Positions 60,483 to 64,000 of a DNA stretch of 64,000 nt are shown piece after piece. Numbering within the stretch: the stretch's first letter is position 1; each line of letters opens with the position of its first letter. The position numbers were made by a program, and so were the translations under genes. This DNA is from JBFXCS01 sp050181915 (GTDB lineage Bacteria > Actinomycetota > Thermoleophilia > Miltoncostaeales > Miltoncostaeaceae): assembly GCA_050181915.1 (NCBI GenBank), contig JBFXCS010000003.1:248001-312000 (forward strand), given 5' to 3'. The notes beneath the pieces were generated by a model. That model saw only the letters and a program-made list of their open reading frames with translations, was not told where the DNA came from and made no database searches.

Positions 60483-61899
60483 TCTGGGGACGGCGGCCCG
60501 GCCGCTGCGCGTGGCCATCGTCGGCTCGGGGCCCTCGGGCTTCTACGCCGCCGAGGCCCTGCACAAGGCCGAGGACGTGACGGTGCAGGTCGACATGTTC
60601 GACCGCCTGCCCACGCCGTTCGGCCTGGTGCGCCTGGGCGTGGCGCCCGACCACCCCAAGATCAAGTCGGTGACCCGCGTCTACGACAAGATCGCCGAGC
60701 ACCCGGAGTTCCGCTTCTTCGGCAACGTCGAGGTGGGCCGGGACATCTCCCTCCACGACATCCGCCACTACTACCACGCGATCATCTATGCGGTCGGCGC
60801 GCCGTCGGACCGGCGCCTCGGCATCCCGGGCGAGCACCTGCCGGGCAGCCACTCGGCCACCGAGTTCGTGGGCTGGTACAACGCCCACCCCGACTTCCGC
60901 AGCCTGGGCTTCCGCATGGAGGGCTCCCGCGCCGTCGTGGTGGGCAACGGCAACGTCGCGATGGACGTCACGCGCATCCTGGCGCTGCCCGACGACGAGC
61001 TGGCCCAGACGGACATCGCCGACCACGCCCTCGAGACGCTCGCCGGCCGCAACGTCACCGAGATCGTGATGCTGGGCCGCCGCGGGCCGGCCCAGGCCGC
61101 CTTCACCACCAAGGAGCTCAAGGAGCTGCTGGAGATCCCGGGCGTCGACGTGATCGTCGACCCCGCCGACCTCGAGCTGGACGAGGCCACCCGGGCGCAC
61201 ATCGACGCCGGCGAGGACCGCAACCGCGACAGCAACCTGAAGGTGCTGCGCGAGATGGCCGAGCGCGAGCCCACCGGCGCGCCCGTCCGCATCGTGCTGC
61301 GCTTCCTGGTCTCCCCGGTGGAGGTGCTGGGCGACGAGCGCGTCACCGGCGTCGTGCTCGAGCGGAACACGCTGGTGGCCGACCCGGACGGCGGCTCGCC
61401 GCGCGCCCGCGCCGCCGAGGGCGCGCCGCGCGAGACCCTGGAGTGCGACCTGGTGTTCCGGGCGATCGGCTACCGCGGCACCGCCATCCCGGGGCTGCCC
61501 TTCGACGGCCGCTCGGCCTGCATCCCGAACCGGGCCGGCCGGGTCATCGACCCGGCGGCGGACGGCGCGCCGCTGGCCGGCGAGTACGTCACGGGCTGGA
61601 TCAAGCGCGGCCCCCAGGGGATCATCGGCACCAACAAGCCGGACTCCGTCGAGACCGTGGGCTCGCTGCTGGAGGACTGGCGCGCCGGCGCGCTGGAGCG
61701 CCCCGTGCCGCCGCGCCAGGTGCTGGAGACGCTGGTCGCCGAGCGCCGCGGCGACCACGTGTCGTACGACGACTGGCGGGTGCTGGACGGCATCGAGACC
61801 CGGCGCGGCGCCGACGGCGGCCGCCCGCGCCAGAAGTTCAGCCGCATCGAGGAGATGCTGCGCGCGCTGGAGGAGCACAAGGAGACGGTCTCGTCGTAG
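60475..61899 (+). CDS. FprA-like ferredoxin/adrenodoxin-NADP reductase
   Basis: 474 residues. FAD-binding GxGxxG in VAIVGSGPSGFYAAEALH, then MFDRLPTPFGLVRLGVAPDH, the signature of this family, an NADP-binding VVVGNGNVAMDVTRIL, and the C-terminal YVTGWIKRGPQGIIGTNKPD. Transfers electrons between NADPH and ferredoxin, often serving P450s or Fe-S assembly. The electron partner is not encoded here, unless the small Cys-bearing protein upstream contributes. Confidence 0.92.
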   Translation: MSDLGTAARPLRVAIVGSGPSGFYAAEALHKAEDVTVQVDMFDRLPTPFGLVRLGVAPDHPKIKSVTRVYDKIAEHPEFRFFGNVEVGRDISLHDIRHYYHAIIYAVGAPSDRRLGIPGEHLPGSHSATEFVGWYNAHPDFRSLGFRMEGSRAVVVGNGNVAMDVTRILALPDDELAQTDIADHALETLAGRNVTEIVMLGRRGPAQAAFTTKELKELLEIPGVDVIVDPADLELDEATRAHIDAGEDRNRDSNLKVLREMAEREPTGAPVRIVLRFLVSPVEVLGDERVTGVVLERNTLVADPDGGSPRARAAEGAPRETLECDLVFRAIGYRGTAIPGLPFDGRSACIPNRAGRVIDPAADGAPLAGEYVTGWIKRGPQGIIGTNKPDSVETVGSLLEDWRAGALERPVPPRQVLETLVAERRGDHVSYDDWRVLDGIETRRGADGGRPRQKFSRIEEMLRALEEHKETVSS

Positions 61900-61944
61900 C
61901 GCCCGGCGCGTGGGGGTCCGCGCCGCGGGCCCCCACGCGCCGGG

Positions 61945-63318
61945 TCAGCTCACCGCCCCGAGCCCGGCGAAGTGGTCGCGGAAGGCGTCCGCCTCGATCG
62001 CGAACACCCCTCCCGCGTCGGCCGGCGCCATCGGCCGCCACCAGCTCACGTCGCCGGTCCAGAGGGTGCCGCCCAGGATGGCGGCCTCCGTCTCGGTCGC
62101 GCCCCACGGGTTGCGCAGCACCAGGTAGCGGCGGCCGTGCCGGAAGGCCCAGCCCAGCACCGTGTAGCAGTGGGCCGCCACCAGGTTGGCGTCGCCGTAC
62201 ACCACCCGGGCCTCCGCCGCCCCGGCCGAGACGTGCGTCCAGGCGGTCATCGGGTTGAAGGTGCGGCCGCCCAGGGAGTTGGCGCGCACCAGGTCCCACA
62301 GCCCCTCGCCGGTGAGGCCGGCCGTCTCCCAGTGGGAGCGCCGTCCGCCGGTGAGCCGCGCCGTGGCCAGCACGCAGTCGCCCCAGGCGGTGGCGGTGAT
62401 GTCCGGCCGGTCGCCGTCGACCCCGGTCAGCAGCTTGGCGTACGCCTTCTCGTACACCGCGGGCCACACCTCGCCGAACTCGGACGACCGGCAGTACACG
62501 AACGCCCCCGAGGGGAGCTGCGGCACCCGGTCGGTGACGGCCACGTCGCGGTCGACCTCGCCGTCCGAGTCGGGGCGGTAGAAGCGGATGACGCCGGTGA
62601 AGGCGTCGTCGAGCAGGCCCTCGGCGCGGGTCGCGTGGGCGATGCGGTACGGCCGCGCCCAAGCCACGGCCGACAGGGCCGCGACGAAGTGGCAGTTGCC
62701 GACCGCGCCCTGGACGGGGTCGACGAACTCGGCGGCCTCGTCGAAGAAGCGCCCGGGGTCGCTCCAGGCGGCGCCCGGGGGCGTCCAGTCGACGGCGCGC
62801 AGCCGCCTCCCCGGGTCGGCGCAGACGGTGCGCACCAGGTCGGGTGTGAGCACCCGGGCCAGGCGGCGCAGCCGCTCCTCGTCGGGCAGGCGCAGCGTCA
62901 GCTCGAGGTGCCCCGCCGACGCCCGGCGCATCGCGGTCACCGGGATCGCGCCGAGGTCGTCGGTCGCGAAGCGCCCGGCCAGGTCGGCGAGGCGCTCCAC
63001 GCGCTCGCCGGGCAGCGCCTCGAGGTCGCTCGCATCGGGCCCGGGCGGGACGTCCAGCAGGGGCGAGCGCTCCGGCCGCAGCGACAGGTCGGCGTCGAGG
63101 CGCAGCCCGGTGTAGAGCGGGCCGGCGTGGACCGGGTCGAACAGCTCCCCGTAGGGCGTCTGGAGGATGTCCTCGAGGGTTCCCGGGACGTCGCCCACCC
63201 GGCGCCAGTCGATGCGCCGGCCGGCCACCAGCTCGGCCAGGGCGTACGGGCTGATGACCGCGCGGCACCGCCCGGTCTCCTCCCCGGGGTGCTCCGCCGG
63301 GGTGATGGTCGTCGTCAT
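61945..63318 (-). CDS. Calpain-like (C2 family) cysteine protease
   Basis: 457 residues with GAGGAG before the ATG. The calpain catalytic set is visible: oxyanion Q203 and C209 in PVQGAVGNCHFVAALSAVA, a calpain-type EVWPAVYEKAYAKLLTG, H383 in AHCYTVLGWAF and N403 in LVLRNPWGATE, followed by WWRPM. The family usually has GDCW at the Cys; here it is GNCH. No signal peptide, EF-hand or C2 domain is seen; the first ~190 residues are a distinct helical region of unknown role. Calcium dependence cannot be judged. Confidence 0.85.
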   Translation of the reverse strand: MTTTITPAEHPGEETGRCRAVISPYALAELVAGRRIDWRRVGDVPGTLEDILQTPYGELFDPVHAGPLYTGLRLDADLSLRPERSPLLDVPPGPDASDLEALPGERVERLADLAGRFATDDLGAIPVTAMRRASAGHLELTLRLPDEERLRRLARVLTPDLVRTVCADPGRRLRAVDWTPPGAAWSDPGRFFDEAAEFVDPVQGAVGNCHFVAALSAVAWARPYRIAHATRAEGLLDDAFTGVIRFYRPDSDGEVDRDVAVTDRVPQLPSGAFVYCRSSEFGEVWPAVYEKAYAKLLTGVDGDRPDITATAWGDCVLATARLTGGRRSHWETAGLTGEGLWDLVRANSLGGRTFNPMTAWTHVSAGAAEARVVYGDANLVAAHCYTVLGWAFRHGRRYLVLRNPWGATETEAAILGGTLWTGDVSWWRPMAPADAGGVFAIEADAFRDHFAGLGAVS

Positions 63319-63327
63319 GCCCGCTCC

Positions 63328-63350
63328 TCGCTCGCGATGTGTGCGAGCGA
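63328..63350. promoter_or_regulatory. Inverted repeat upstream of the calpain-like gene
   Basis: TCGCTCGC (63328-63335) and GCGAGCGA (63343-63350) with a seven-base centre, starting ten bases before the ATG and overlapping the Shine-Dalgarno side. Possible operator or mRNA hairpin covering the ribosome binding site. Confidence 0.4.
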
Positions 63351-63378
63351 AGGGTGCGGGACGATCCTCACATCGCGG

Positions 63379-63567
63379 TCACGGCCGTCTCACCGCGGCA
63401 AGGCGACAGCGGCGGAGATCCGCGATCCCGTCGTCAGCGGCCATGAGGACGCCCGCCCGCAGCTCGCCGAGCGTGACGACCGAGATCGCCGCCGTCTCGG
63501 GCAGATCGATGCGACCGTCCTCGTCGCTCGCGATGAGGACGCTGGTGTCGAGCAGCGCACCGCTCAC
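63379..63567 (-). pseudogene. Truncated PIN-domain (VapC-like) toxin
   Basis: 62 residues: the N-terminal PIN strand LLDTSVLIA with its Asp and ISVVTLGELRAGV with its Glu are present, but the protein stops after RRCRLAAVRRP, where about 60-70 more residues with the last two acidic positions would be expected. The sequence beyond the stop does not continue a PIN domain in any frame. Probably inactive. Its start overlaps the antitoxin stop. Confidence 0.7.
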
Positions 63568-63809
63568 GGCGCGGAAGCGACCTCGTCGAGGGGAGCCTCG
63601 GCGGCGTCGAGGTCGGCGGCCAAGCCGTCGTCGACCGGCTGGGCCAGGATGCGGCGAAGCGTGGCCCGGTCGACGTCCACGCGCGGCCGGTCCGCAAGAC
63701 AGGCGGGGACGATTCGTGCCACCGGCCGGCCCCGGACCGTCACGGTGAAGGTCTCGCCCGCCTCCGTCTCACGGAGGATCCGGGCGATGTCGTTGCACAG
63801 CTCCCGCAT
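63564..63809 (-). CDS. Phd/YefM-type antitoxin
   Basis: 81 residues. MRELCNDIARILRETEAGET, then FTVTVRGRPVARIVP is the Phd/YefM DNA-binding N-terminal pattern; the C-terminal tail would bind the toxin. GAGGCGGGAG precedes the ATG. The partner toxin is truncated, so it may be an orphan antitoxin. Confidence 0.82.
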   Translation of the reverse strand: MRELCNDIARILRETEAGETFTVTVRGRPVARIVPACLADRPRVDVDRATLRRILAQPVDDGLAADLDAAEAPLDEVASAP

Positions 63810-63825
63810 CTCCCGCCTCGAGCGC

Positions 63826-64000
63826 TCAGGGGGCGGGGTTCCGCTCCAGCAGCTCGATGCGGTAGCCGTCGGGGTCGCGCAGGAAGCAGATCTTCGGCCC
63901 GCCGGGGTAGGCGGCGTACGGCGGCTTCTCGGGCCCGATGCCGTGCGCGGCGAAGCGCGCCAGCTCCGAGTCCATGTCGCCGCTCACGGTGAGGGCGATG
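63826..64000 (-). CDS. Glyoxalase/VOC-family protein, C-terminal fragment
   Basis: The last 57 residues of a gene whose start lies beyond the right edge. GPKICFLRDPDGYRIELLER is the typical lactoylglutathione lyase-like C terminus, with the metal-ligand Glu in IELLER. Reads leftward and ends 17 bases before the Phd gene. Confidence 0.8.
   Translation of the reverse strand, partial: IALTVSGDMDSELARFAAHGIGPEKPPYAAYPGGPKICFLRDPDGYRIELLERNPAP

Overview
This 64 kb window is very GC-rich and comes from a bacterial chromosome. I read it as an actinobacterium, probably a deep-branching one such as the Thermoleophilia. The reasons are the S10-spc-alpha ribosomal gene order, the zinc-type S14, L33 and L36, the many GTG starts, TANNNT-type -10 boxes and FprA-type ferredoxin reductase. 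The class-level placement is inference and needs a marker-gene tree.

Nearly everything needed for transcription and translation lies on the minus strand in one collinear run. In transcription order it is rpmG, tRNA-Trp, secE, nusG, rplK, rplA, rplJ, rplL (54.8-51.2 kb); rpoB, rpoC (46.4-37.9 kb); rpsL, rpsG, fusA (25.5-22.5 kb); tuf (16.7-15.5 kb); then the S10-spc-alpha superoperon from rpsJ to rplQ and the start of truA (15.4 kb to the left edge). No infA lies between map and rpmJ. Three start codons are unusual: rpsK TTG, rplJ CTG and adk ATA.

Three accessory blocks interrupt this run. Block A (51.2-46.6 kb) holds two translationally coupled secreted subtilases and two unknown proteins. 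Block B (37.8-25.6 kb) holds a VapBC system, a DszC-like monooxygenase, a hydrolase/TetR pair behind a striking paired operator, a ClC transporter, a Crp-like regulator, a Tim44/SHOCT protein, secreted beta-propeller proteins and a peptidoglycan endopeptidase. Block C (22.4-16.9 kb) holds an FAD/Fe-S dehydrogenase coupled to a secreted glucuronyl C5-epimerase-like protein, a small membrane protein, a cupin and a TetR regulator.

The right end (54.9-64 kb) carries unknown and secreted proteins, an hsp20-lon protein-quality operon, a small unknown protein overlapping a ferredoxin-NADP reductase, a calpain-like cysteine protease, a Phd antitoxin with a truncated PIN toxin, and the end of a glyoxalase-family gene.

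No CRISPR array, insertion sequence, rRNA or phage gene was seen. No stretch over 300 bases lacks a gene; the longest gaps (46370-46649 and 30200-30434) hold promoter candidates.
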